Positions 51,910 to 60,698 of a stretch of 64,000 nt of DNA are shown here, in pieces. The stretch's first letter is position 1; each line of letters opens with the position of its first letter. This DNA comes from RGIG2041 sp045652745. Lineage in GTDB: Bacteria; Bacillota; Clostridia; UBA1381; UMGS1253. The DNA lies in contig JAZRUW010000012.1 in assembly GCA_045652745.1 (NCBI GenBank), positions 66,327 through 130,326 on the forward strand. Reading direction: 5' to 3'. The translations under genes and the position numbers were made by a program. The notes beneath the pieces were generated by a model. It did no database searches. It was given only the letters and a program-made list of their open reading frames with translations, and was not told the DNA's origin.

Positions 51910-53739
51910 TTATTTGTACAGCGGACCGTAGGTCTGGCAAGCTCTGTAGTCCTGACCTTCCTTGTCCATACCGAATGCGTTCCATGCAGCCGGACGGTAG
52001 ATATCCTCTTCCGGTACGTTGTGCATGCAAACCGGAATGCGCAGCATCGAGCACATGGTGATGAGGTCTGCGCCGATATGACCGTAGGAGATAGCACCGT
52101 GGTTTGCGCCCCAGTTCATCATAACCTCATATGCGGTTTTGAACGGAGAACCTTCCTTGCCGTCGCAACGCGGTGCAAACCATGTGCACGGCCAGGTCGG
52201 ATTGGTGCGCTCCATTAAGGTGTCGTTGACTTCCTTCGGCAGATTTACGGTCCAACCCTCTGCAATCTGCAGTACCGGGCCGAGACCCTTTACGAGATTC
52301 AAGCGAATCATGGTTACCGGCATTTCTGCGTAGGTATCAAAGTGGCTGGAGAAACCGCCGCCGCGGAAGTTATCAAAACCGGCTTCGCACCAGGTGGTTG
52401 CGTCGGTCATCTTCTTGATATCTTCTTCGGTAACTTCCCACCAACGCTTCATGGTTGCGTTGCCGTTTTCGTCTGTGCATACGCCGGAAGCGTCCAGACA
52501 AGCGGCACCGGAGTTGAGCAGGTGGATGATACCATCGGATTCGGCAGCCTTGCCTTCGAGCTTATAACCGGTTACGCGCTCGGTTGCTTCGCCGGACCAG
52601 TAGGTACGTACATCAGCGAAAATCTGCGCGCGATGGGTCAAAAGACGCATCATCAGCATACCCATACCGTTGAGCACGTCGTTTTCGGTTGCGAGTGTGA
52701 ACGGCTCACGTGCGCCTTCGTAGTCGAAGGTGGAGCTTAAAAGCGCTTCCGGATAGTCGCAGTTCGGCCAATGGTCTGTCCACTGACGCTGACCCTGGAA
52801 ACCGCCTACGATGGCATTGTGGCCAACCTTTTCTTCTTCAAAAGCATCCGGGAGGTTTTTGTTGCCTGCCATCAAATCCTTGATGATGCAGTACATCTTT
52901 ACGGTAAACTCCCACTGCTTTTCTTTTTCTTCTTTTGTAAACTTGATGCGGCGTTCTTCGCCTAAGAACTCAACGCTTTCCGGATTGTCGTCGCGACCTT
53001 CCTTGCAGTGCTCTTTGGTCCAGGCAAGGGCCTTTTGATATTCTTCTTCGTTGTAGATGCCTTCTTCCATACGGCGCAGAATTTCCACCTCGTCGACGGA
53101 TTCTACGCGCATACCAAAGTAGTTTTCCATCATATCCTGGTCGATAATCGAACCTGCGATACCCATACACTGGGAACCGATTTGGAGATACGACTTACCG
53201 CGCATGGTTGCAACTGCAACTGCGGCGCGACCGAAGCGCAAAAGCTTTTCTTTTACGTCTTCCGGAATGTCTGTAATCTGGTCTAAATCCTGTACCTCGT
53301 GGCCGTAGATGCCAAACGCCGGAAGACCTTTTTGTGCGTGACCTGCAAGCACGGCTGCCAGATAAACCGCACCCGGACGCTCTGTGCCGTTAAAGCCCCA
53401 AACGCCCTTGATGGTCTTCGGATCCATATCCATGGTTTCCGAGCCGTAGCACCAGCACGGGGTTACGGACAAGGTGATATCCACGCCTTCTTTTTTAAAT
53501 TTGTTTGCGCAAGCGGCTGCTTCCGGTACACGACCGATGCAGGTGTCCGCCAGTACAACCTTTACCGGCTCGCCGTTGGAATAAAAAAGATTTTCCTCAA
53601 AGAGTTTCTTTGCGGCATTGGCCATTGCCCATACCTGCGGTTCTAACGATTCGCGCAGCATCATCGGGCCGCGGCGACCGTCTACAACCGGACGGATACC
53701 GATAACCGGATATTCGCCTACATATCTGTTCTTTGCCAT
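51910..53739 (-). CDS. fucI: L-fucose isomerase
   Basis: Converts L-fucose to L-fuculose, the entry step to fucose use; host mucin glycans are the usual source in gut bacteria. 609 residues, slightly longer than the E. coli enzyme. Starts MAKNRYVGEYPVIGIRPVVD. Family segments GFNGTERPGAVYLAA, YGHEVQDLD and GGFQGQRQWTDHWPN are present, along with acidic/histidine Mn2+-site residues in TATENDVLNG-type and SSHFDTYAEMP/NWGANHGAISYGH regions. GGAGG precedes the ATG. Other fucose genes are absent from the window; an AraC regulator is divergent. Confidence 0.95.
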   Translation of the reverse strand: MAKNRYVGEYPVIGIRPVVDGRRGPMMLRESLEPQVWAMANAAKKLFEENLFYSNGEPVKVVLADTCIGRVPEAAACANKFKKEGVDITLSVTPCWCYGSETMDMDPKTIKGVWGFNGTERPGAVYLAAVLAGHAQKGLPAFGIYGHEVQDLDQITDIPEDVKEKLLRFGRAAVAVATMRGKSYLQIGSQCMGIAGSIIDQDMMENYFGMRVESVDEVEILRRMEEGIYNEEEYQKALAWTKEHCKEGRDDNPESVEFLGEERRIKFTKEEKEKQWEFTVKMYCIIKDLMAGNKNLPDAFEEEKVGHNAIVGGFQGQRQWTDHWPNCDYPEALLSSTFDYEGAREPFTLATENDVLNGMGMLMMRLLTHRAQIFADVRTYWSGEATERVTGYKLEGKAAESDGIIHLLNSGAACLDASGVCTDENGNATMKRWWEVTEEDIKKMTDATTWCEAGFDNFRGGGFSSHFDTYAEMPVTMIRLNLVKGLGPVLQIAEGWTVNLPKEVNDTLMERTNPTWPCTWFAPRCDGKEGSPFKTAYEVMMNWGANHGAISYGHIGADLITMCSMLRIPVCMHNVPEEDIYRPAAWNAFGMDKEGQDYRACQTYGPLYK

Positions 53740-53799
53740 AGTTCTTACCTCCGTATAAAAATTTTCGGCTAATTTATACCTTATAATATAATCATATAC

Positions 53800-53829
53800 T
53801 TGAAAATAAGATAATACTTGTGTTATAAT
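53800..53829 (+). promoter_or_regulatory. Probable promoter of the AraC-family gene
   Basis: TTGAAA (53800-53805) and TATAAT (53824-53829) with an 18-bp spacer in the fucI-araC divergent region. Confidence 0.5.
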
Positions 53830-53867
53830 GGAAAAAAGTATAATAATATTCAGTTTGTGGTGGGCGT

Positions 53868-54707
53868 ATGATATACAACGAATTAAAACAGCGCGGCACG
53901 GAGGATTTTCCGATAGAGCTTTATGAGATTTCCGAGGGGCACACGCGCTATGAAATGGCGGCGCATTGGCATAACGAAATCGAGGTTATCCGTGTGCTGA
54001 AAGGCAAATTGCAGGTGAAATTAAATAATTCGGCTTATGCGGTCGGTGCAGGGGAGATTGTGTTTGTCAATCCGGAAACGGTGCATCAGGCCATCCCGGA
54101 AGACTGCGTGTACGAGTGCATCGTATTTCATACCGATTGTCTGCCGGCGCCTGTACTCGGCGCGCAGCATTTTATCGAGAGTTTAAAAAATCACGAATAT
54201 GTGCTAAACGAGTACCATCCGTCGCCGATGCCGGAATTGGCCGAGGCGGTGGATGCATTGTTTGCGGCCTTAAAAGTGCCGTCATCGGGGTACAAATTTA
54301 AGGTGATCGGCGCGCTGTATTCTCTGTTTGGCGTGATTGTGGATGCGCATTTGTACGCGCCGCTCGGCGTAGGCGCGCTTTCAGCGGATAAAAATGTGCC
54401 GAAGCTCAAAGCGGTGCTTTCCTTTATCCGCAGTCACTATGACAGCCCGATTACGCTGTCGGACATGGCCGCCGCCGCCGGGATGTCATCGAAATATTTT
54501 TGCTACTTTTTCAAGGAAATGACGGCGAAGACACCGGTGGAATATTTGACGCTCTACCGCATCGAAAAGGCATCGCGAAAGCTTCTGCACTCCGACATGA
54601 GTGTAACGGCGGTGGCGTACGCGTGTGGATTTAACGATTTGAGTTATTTTATCAAGACCTTTAAACAGGTCAAAGGCATTACGCCGGCGCAGTTTCGCAA
54701 GCATTAA
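53868..54707 (+). CDS. AraC-family regulator with N-terminal cupin
   Basis: 279 residues. The N-terminal cupin-type sensor (about 20-110) has HWHNEIEVIRVLKGKL, the common sugar-responsive fold. The C-terminal double helix-turn-helix (about 182-279) has SDMAAAAGMSSKYFCYFFKE, then VAYACGFNDLSYFIKTFKQV and GITPAQFRKH. Divergent from fucI with 128 bp between, so it most likely activates fucI in response to fucose or fuculose. The ligand is inferred from context only. Confidence 0.9.
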   Translation: MIYNELKQRGTEDFPIELYEISEGHTRYEMAAHWHNEIEVIRVLKGKLQVKLNNSAYAVGAGEIVFVNPETVHQAIPEDCVYECIVFHTDCLPAPVLGAQHFIESLKNHEYVLNEYHPSPMPELAEAVDALFAALKVPSSGYKFKVIGALYSLFGVIVDAHLYAPLGVGALSADKNVPKLKAVLSFIRSHYDSPITLSDMAAAAGMSSKYFCYFFKEMTAKTPVEYLTLYRIEKASRKLLHSDMSVTAVAYACGFNDLSYFIKTFKQVKGITPAQFRKH

Positions 54708-54799
54708 CATTTGTGGATTGGATGGAGGAAATCTTGCGCGGGCGGGCAAACTGACGCCGGTAAAAGTGGCGAAATGGTTTGAATAAATGCAAAATGCAA

Positions 54800-55066
54800 A
54801 AATTACAACCAACCTCGTAGGGGCGAGCCTGTGTGCTCGCCCGTTTTTTATACGCGGAAAAGTTGATAGTCGCAGACATTATTTTTATGATAAAAATATA
54901 CGCGCAAAACAGCCATGGAGTTTTGTAAGAAAATTTAAACCTGCACCGTAGGGCAGGGGCTTGCTCCTGCCGTGCGTTTATGCGATATTCGCGGGCGATT
55001 CGTGAATCGCCCCTACGCGCAAATGACAACCAACCCCGTAGGGGCGAGCCTGCGTGCTCGCCCGTT
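54800..55066. repeat. Cluster of GC-rich dispersed hairpins
   Basis: The 518-bp gene-free gap after the AraC gene holds several copies of a GGGCGAGC-cnngnGt-GCTCGCCC hairpin. Two are preceded by AACCAACC(C/T)CGTAG (54808-54845 and 55028-55065). A variant GGCAGGGGCTTGCTCCTGCC lies at 54952-54971. An inverted copy GGGCGATTCGTGAATCGCCC ends CTACG at about 54992-55016. Likely small mobile or structural repeats; no ORF. Confidence 0.65.
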
Positions 55067-55123
55067 TCATTTTGCCTACATAATTTGTGCAGATTACGGC
55101 TATCTTACATTTTGGTGTAACAG

Positions 55124-55152
55124 TTGACATTTTTGGGAAATTATTATACAAT
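55124..55152 (+). promoter_or_regulatory. Probable promoter of the topoisomerase genes
   Basis: Perfect TTGACA (55124-55129) and TACAAT (55147-55152), 17-bp spacer, 74 bp before the start. Confidence 0.65.
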
Positions 55153-55225
55153 ATAAGGTGGTGTAGGCTATTTTGCACCGCTAGATAGAGAATAATGAAA
55201 TCTGCGATGAACGGAGAATGAATTC

Positions 55226-57199
55226 ATGGCAAAAAAATATGATAATACAAGTATAACCTCACTCAAGGGTGCGGAGCGTGTGCGTCTGCGTCCGGCGGTT
55301 ATTTTCGGCTCGGACGGCTTAGACGGCTGTTGTCACTCGTTTTTTGAAATCGTTTCCAACTCGATTGACGAAGCGAGAGAGGGGCACGGCGACCGCATTG
55401 AGGTAACGCGCTTTTTAGATAAGTCCATTGAGGTGTCCGACCACGGTCGCGGTATTCCAGTGGACTATAATGAAAAAGAGCAACGCTATAACTGGGAACT
55501 GGTGTTTTGCGAGCTGTATGCCGGCGGTAAGTATAAAAACAACGCGGGCGAAAACTACCAGTACAGCCTGGGTTTAAATGGCCTTGGCAGCTGTGCAACC
55601 CAGTATTCGTCCGAGTATATGGACGTAACCGTTATGCGCGACGGCCATAAGTACCGCCTGCACTTTGAAAAGGGCGAAAATGTCGGCGGTCTGGAAAAAG
55701 AGCCGACACGCTTTAAGCAGACGGGTACGACCATTCGCTGGAAGCCGGACTTAGAGGTGTTTACGGATATTGACATTCCGCTCGAATACTTTTTGGAAAC
55801 GCTCAAAAAGCAGGCGGTGGTCAATCCGAACCTGATTTTTGTGTTTTATAATGAAACCGAGTCGGGCATGGATATGTATGAGTTCTGCTACCCGAACGGT
55901 ATTGTGGATTATATGAAGGAACGCATCGGCGAAGCGCCGATTACCGAGGTGCAGTATGCCGAGGCAGAGCGCCGCGGCCGCGACCGTGCGGACATGGACG
56001 ACTACAAATTAAAGATGCAGTTTGCCTTTGCGTTTACCAACAAAGCGCCGTTTATCGAATACTACCACAACTCCAGCTTCTTAGCGGAGGGCGGCTCGCC
56101 GGACAAGGCGCTGCGCAGTGCGTTTGTGGCATCCATTGACCAGTACCTGCGCCAAAACGGCAAGTACCAGAAAAACGAATCGAAGGTGACTTTTGTAGAT
56201 GTAGCGGATTCGCTGGCGTTTGTGTCGAGTTCGTTTTCGACGATGACGAGCTTTGCCAACCAGACGAAAAAGGCCATCACCAATGAATTTATCCGTGAGG
56301 CGATGGCGGAGTTTTTCCGTCAGCAGCTCGACATTTACCTGATTGAAAACAAGGCGGAGGCGGAGAAAATCGCCACGCAGATGCTCATTAACAAGCGCAG
56401 CCGCGAAAGTGCTGAGCGTGCGCGTGTGAATTCCAAAACGAAGCTGACGGGCAGTATGGACGTCACCAACCGCGTACAAAAGTTTGTAGACTGCCGCTCC
56501 AAAGACGTGGAAAAGCGCGAGGTCTACATCGTGGAGGGTGACTCGGCACTCGGCTCCTGTAAGCAAGGGCGCGATGCGGAATTTCAGGCGATTATCCCGA
56601 TTCGCGGTAAAATCTTAAACTGCTTGAAAGCGGATTACGATAAGATTTTCAAAAGTGAAATTATTACCGACCTTTTGCGCGTGCTCGGTTGCGGCGTAGA
56701 GGTGCAAAACAAGCACAACAAGGAATTTAACAAATTTGACCCTGACCTTTTGCGTTGGAGCAAAGTGATTATTTGTACCGATGCCGATGTCGACGGCTAT
56801 CAGATTCGTACATTGGTGCTGACGATGATTTACCGTCTGGTACCGTCGCTTATTGAAATGGGCAAGGTATATATCGCGGAATCGCCGTTGTTTGAAATCA
56901 CACATAAGGATGAAACCTATTTTGCCTATACCGAGGCGGAAAAAACGCAGATTTTAGAAAAGCTCGAAGGCAAGAAGGTAAAAATTCAGCGCTCCAAAGG
57001 TCTTGGTGAAAACGAGCCGGAGATGATGTGGCAGACGACCATGAATCCGCAGACGCGCCGCTTGATTCGCGTAGACGCGGCGGATATGGAAGAAACGGAA
57101 AAGATGTTTGATTTGCTCTTGGGTGACAACCTGCAGGGCAGAAAAGATTATATTGCCGAGGTCGGTGAAGAATACATCGATATGGCCGACGTAAGCTAA
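55226..57199 (+). CDS. Type II topoisomerase subunit B (ParE/GyrB-like)
   Basis: ATPase subunit of a type II topoisomerase, with the downstream A subunit. 657 residues. GHKL ATPase N-terminus: E41 and N45 in FFEIVSNSIDEA, then SDHGRGIPV and LNGLGSCAT. Toprim domain: EGDSALGSCKQGRD (canonical sequence has EGDSAGGSAKQGRD) and TDADVDGYQIRTL (canonical TDADVDGAHIRTL). These substitutions and weak similarity in the transducer domain mark a divergent branch, more likely the topoisomerase IV-like second enzyme of Clostridia than gyrase. The acidic catalytic residues are intact. Confidence 0.9.
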   Translation: MAKKYDNTSITSLKGAERVRLRPAVIFGSDGLDGCCHSFFEIVSNSIDEAREGHGDRIEVTRFLDKSIEVSDHGRGIPVDYNEKEQRYNWELVFCELYAGGKYKNNAGENYQYSLGLNGLGSCATQYSSEYMDVTVMRDGHKYRLHFEKGENVGGLEKEPTRFKQTGTTIRWKPDLEVFTDIDIPLEYFLETLKKQAVVNPNLIFVFYNETESGMDMYEFCYPNGIVDYMKERIGEAPITEVQYAEAERRGRDRADMDDYKLKMQFAFAFTNKAPFIEYYHNSSFLAEGGSPDKALRSAFVASIDQYLRQNGKYQKNESKVTFVDVADSLAFVSSSFSTMTSFANQTKKAITNEFIREAMAEFFRQQLDIYLIENKAEAEKIATQMLINKRSRESAERARVNSKTKLTGSMDVTNRVQKFVDCRSKDVEKREVYIVEGDSALGSCKQGRDAEFQAIIPIRGKILNCLKADYDKIFKSEIITDLLRVLGCGVEVQNKHNKEFNKFDPDLLRWSKVIICTDADVDGYQIRTLVLTMIYRLVPSLIEMGKVYIAESPLFEITHKDETYFAYTEAEKTQILEKLEGKKVKIQRSKGLGENEPEMMWQTTMNPQTRRLIRVDAADMEETEKMFDLLLGDNLQGRKDYIAEVGEEYIDMADVS

Positions 57200-57212
57200 G
57201 GAGGTGGCAGAC

Positions 57213-59399
57213 GTGGAAAATCAGAATTTTACACCGCAAATCATTACGGATACACTCAAAGACAACTACATGCCGTATGCGATGAGCGTAATTATTTCGC
57301 GTGCCATCCCGGAAATTGACGGCTTTAAGCCTTCGCACAGAAAACTTTTATATACGATGTATAAAATGGGCCTTTTAAACGGCGCACGCACGAAATCCGC
57401 CAACGTTGTGGGTCAGACGATGCGTTTAAATCCGCACGGCGATATGGCGATTTACGAAACGATGGTGCGCTTAACGCGCGGTCACGAGGCACTTTTGCAT
57501 CCGTTTGTAGACTCCAAGGGTAACTTCGGTAAGCGTTATTCGCGCGATATGGCGTTTGCCGCTTCGCGTTACACCGAGGTCAAGCTTGATGCCATCTGTT
57601 CGGAAATCTTTGCGGATATGGACAAAAACACCGTGGAGTTTGTCGACAACTACGATGCGACCATGAAAGAGCCGACCCTGTTGCCGACGGCGTTTCCGAA
57701 TATTTTAGTCAACCCCAACGAGGGTATTGCGGTCGGTATGGCTTCACAGATTGCAAGCTTTAACTTAAAAGAGGTCTGTGCGGCGACGATTGCGTTTATG
57801 AATGACGAATTTGCGGATTTGTCTGCGCTTATGCCGGCACCGGATTTTTCGACGGGCGGCGTACTTCTTTATAACAAAGAGGAGATGGACAAAATCTATG
57901 AAACGGGGCGCGGCAGCTTCAAACTGCGCTCGGTATACACATACGACAAAAAGAACAACTGCATTGAAATTACCGAAATTCCGTACTCGACCAGCATTGA
58001 AGCCATCATTGAAAAACTGGCCGAACTGATCAAAGCGGGCAAGGTACGCGAAATCAGCGATGTGCGCGACGAATCGGATAAGAGCGGTTTAAAACTGACG
58101 CTTGACTTAAAGCGCGGTACGGATGCCGATGCGCTGATGACGCGTCTGTTTAAAATGACGCCGCTGGAGGCATCGTTTGGTTGCAACTTTAACTTGCTCA
58201 TTCACAGCCGTCCGATTGTGCTCGGCGTGCGTGGTATTCTGGATGAGTGGGTGAAATTCCGTATGGATTGCGTCAAGCGCGGTCTGGCATACGATATTGA
58301 GCAAAAGAGCGCAAAACTTCACTTGCTCGAAGGTTTAAAGAAGATTTTGCTGGACATCGACAAAGCCATCAGCATCATCCGACATACCGAGCAGGAAGCG
58401 ATGGTTATTCCGAATTTGATGCGCGGCTTTGACATTGATGAAATTCAGGCAGAGTATGTGGCGGACATCAAATTGCGTAACTTAAACCGTGAATACATTT
58501 TAAAGCGTGTAGAAGATATTGAAGCATTAAAGGAAGAAATTGCGAACCTCAATAAGACGCTTGCAAGCAACCGTCTGGTGAAAAAGCTGATTGCAAAACA
58601 GCTTGAGGCGATTGCGAAAAAGTACGGCGCGGACAGAAAGACGCAGATTGTCAACGATGACGAAGTGGAGCATTTTGATGCGAAAGTAGTGATTGCCGAT
58701 TTTGCGCTGACCATCTTCTTTACAAAGGAAAATTACATCAAGAAGGTGTCGGCGGTATCACTTCGTTCTTCGGGTACGGAGCACGCGCTCAAAGAAGGCG
58801 ATGTGATTTTGTCTGCGCAGGAAACCAACAACCGTTTCGATTTGGTGATGTTTTCTGACCGACAGAACGTGTATAAAACGCGCATCAGCGATTTGCCGGA
58901 GGGCAAGGTGAGCAAAATGGGCGAGTATTTGCCGAATTTGTTGCAGATGGAGCCGGGCGAAAAGATTATCTTTGTTTTGCCGACCGAAAAGTACGAGGGC
59001 AATTTGATGTTTGCTTTTGAAAACGGTAAGATGGCAAAGGTGCCGCTTTCGGCATACGCGACCAAGACCAACCGTAAAAAGCTGACCAATGCGTATTACG
59101 GCGGCTCTAAACTGGTGAAAATTCTGTATTTGGGCGAGGAAGACAAGGAGTTTATGGTGTATTCCAACCTCGGCAAGGCGCTGTATCTGCACTCGTCTAA
59201 GGTGGCGCTCAAAACCACCAAGACTACGCAGGGCGTGCAGGTGATGATTTCCAAAAAAGGCAGCGTGGTTTCCAATGTGGAGCCGATTGAAACCTGCGGT
59301 ATAGAAGATATTTCGTATTACAAAACAAAGAATATTCCTGCGATGGGCAATTTCCTGCTCGATGAGGATACGCCCGAAAAGCAGGTAGCGTTGTTTTAA
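57213..59399 (+). CDS. Type II topoisomerase subunit A (ParC/GyrA-like)
   Basis: DNA-cleaving subunit paired with the preceding B subunit. 728 residues. Starts with NYMPYAMSVIISRAIPEIDG; the catalytic tyrosine is in AASRYTEVKL. The tower and coiled-coil (about 370-460) are followed by a short beta-pinwheel-like C-terminal domain lacking a clear GyrA box (QRRGGKG), which favours decatenation rather than supercoiling. The GTG at 57213 has AGGAGG 8 nt upstream; an in-frame GTG three codons earlier has no room for a site. Gap to the B gene is 13 bp. Confidence 0.91.
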   Translation: MENQNFTPQIITDTLKDNYMPYAMSVIISRAIPEIDGFKPSHRKLLYTMYKMGLLNGARTKSANVVGQTMRLNPHGDMAIYETMVRLTRGHEALLHPFVDSKGNFGKRYSRDMAFAASRYTEVKLDAICSEIFADMDKNTVEFVDNYDATMKEPTLLPTAFPNILVNPNEGIAVGMASQIASFNLKEVCAATIAFMNDEFADLSALMPAPDFSTGGVLLYNKEEMDKIYETGRGSFKLRSVYTYDKKNNCIEITEIPYSTSIEAIIEKLAELIKAGKVREISDVRDESDKSGLKLTLDLKRGTDADALMTRLFKMTPLEASFGCNFNLLIHSRPIVLGVRGILDEWVKFRMDCVKRGLAYDIEQKSAKLHLLEGLKKILLDIDKAISIIRHTEQEAMVIPNLMRGFDIDEIQAEYVADIKLRNLNREYILKRVEDIEALKEEIANLNKTLASNRLVKKLIAKQLEAIAKKYGADRKTQIVNDDEVEHFDAKVVIADFALTIFFTKENYIKKVSAVSLRSSGTEHALKEGDVILSAQETNNRFDLVMFSDRQNVYKTRISDLPEGKVSKMGEYLPNLLQMEPGEKIIFVLPTEKYEGNLMFAFENGKMAKVPLSAYATKTNRKKLTNAYYGGSKLVKILYLGEEDKEFMVYSNLGKALYLHSSKVALKTTKTTQGVQVMISKKGSVVSNVEPIETCGIEDISYYKTKNIPAMGNFLLDEDTPEKQVALF

Positions 59400-59422
59400 A
59401 ACATAAAAAGGATGTGACAGAT

Positions 59423-60544
59423 ATGCTCGAATATGAAGAGTTTCGATTGGAAATGGAAGGCTTGACCGATAAGATTACGGAATTGAAAGATGCGCTCGAT
59501 ATAGCCGGCGCGCTGGAAAAGGTTGCGGCTTTGGAAGAAGAAACAACCAAACCGGATTTTTATACGGATATGGAAAATTCGCAGAAGGTACTCCAGCAGG
59601 CAAAGCAGTTAAAAGATAAGGTAGAGCGTTATGAAAGACTGGTGTCCGATTGGGAGGATGCAAAAACTTTGGTGCTGATGGGCATTGAAGAAGACGATGA
59701 TTCACTTTTTGACGAAATCAAGGAAGCGTGTGAGCTTGTGAAGACCACGCTTGACGAAATGACGCTGGAAACGCTGTTGACCGGCAAGTATGACAAGTGC
59801 AACGCCATCATTACCTTCCATGCAGGTGCGGGCGGTACGGAGGCGCAGGACTGGGCTTCCATGCTGATGCGTATGTATGAAATGTGGGCGGCAAAGCGCG
59901 GCTACGGCTGTGAGGTGCTTGATATTTTAGACGGCGACGAAGCCGGCATCAAGAGTGCAACCATTCAGATTACGGGACTAAACGCCTACGGCTATACCAA
60001 GGCGGAAAAGGGCGTGCACCGTCTGGTGCGTATCTCGCCGTTTGATGCTTCGGGCAGACGTCATACTTCGTTTGCCTCCGTGGAGGTTATGCCGGAAATC
60101 GAAGACGAGATTGACATCAAAATCAATCCGGAGGATTTGAAGGTGGACACCTACCGTTCCAGCGGTGCGGGCGGTCAGCATGTCAACAAAACGGAGTCTG
60201 CCATTCGTATTACACATATTCCGACCGGCGTGGTTGTAGCGTGTCAGAATGAACGTTCACAGTTTAAAAACCGTGATACGGCAATGAAAATGCTCAAAGC
60301 AAAGCTCGTGGAAATCGCAGAGCAGCAGCAAAAGGATAAAATTGAGGACATCAAGGGCGTGCAAAAGGAAATCGCTTGGGGCAGCCAGATTCGCTCGTAT
60401 GTATTCCATCCGTACAACATGGTCAAAGACCACAGAACGAATTTTGAGGTCGGCAACATCGGTGCGGTGATGGACGGTGATTTGGACGGTTTTGTCAATG
60501 CATATTTAAAATCCGCCAGCCTCGGCACACTGAATTTGAAATAA
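59423..60544 (+). CDS. prfB: Peptide chain release factor 2 (no programmed frameshift)
   Basis: Recognises UAA and UGA stop codons and triggers peptide release. 373 residues. The SPF codon-recognition tripeptide is in RISPFDASG and the catalytic GGQ in SGAGGQHVNK. In most bacteria a UGA and +1 frameshift lie near codon 26; here the frame is continuous through ELKDALDIAGALEKVAALEE, so autoregulation by frameshifting is absent. The ATG at 59423 has AGGA 10 nt upstream. Cotranscription with the topoisomerase genes is likely. Confidence 0.95.
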   Translation: MLEYEEFRLEMEGLTDKITELKDALDIAGALEKVAALEEETTKPDFYTDMENSQKVLQQAKQLKDKVERYERLVSDWEDAKTLVLMGIEEDDDSLFDEIKEACELVKTTLDEMTLETLLTGKYDKCNAIITFHAGAGGTEAQDWASMLMRMYEMWAAKRGYGCEVLDILDGDEAGIKSATIQITGLNAYGYTKAEKGVHRLVRISPFDASGRRHTSFASVEVMPEIEDEIDIKINPEDLKVDTYRSSGAGGQHVNKTESAIRITHIPTGVVVACQNERSQFKNRDTAMKMLKAKLVEIAEQQQKDKIEDIKGVQKEIAWGSQIRSYVFHPYNMVKDHRTNFEVGNIGAVMDGDLDGFVNAYLKSASLGTLNLK

Positions 60545-60553
60545 AATGTATAT

Positions 60554-60587
60554 AAAACGGCAATTCGATGGAATTGCCGTTTTTTTG
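60554..60587 (+). terminator. Terminator of prfB
   Basis: AAAACGGCAATTC-gatg-GAATTGCCGTTTT plus T run; 13-bp perfect stem. Confidence 0.9.
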
Positions 60588-60625
60588 CACAAAAAACAAG
60601 CCGGGTTCTTGTGCAAGTGCTACAA

Positions 60626-60654
60626 TTGACAGCAGGTGAAATTTTTTATATAAT
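60626..60654 (+). promoter_or_regulatory. Probable promoter of the secreted repeat protein
   Basis: TTGACA (60626-60631) and TATAAT (60649-60654), 17-bp spacer; 44 bp before the start. Perfect consensus in both boxes. Confidence 0.7.
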
Positions 60655-60698
60655 TATTGTAAGTGTAGTTATGTATTTAAGTCGAGGAGAGTAAGGAT

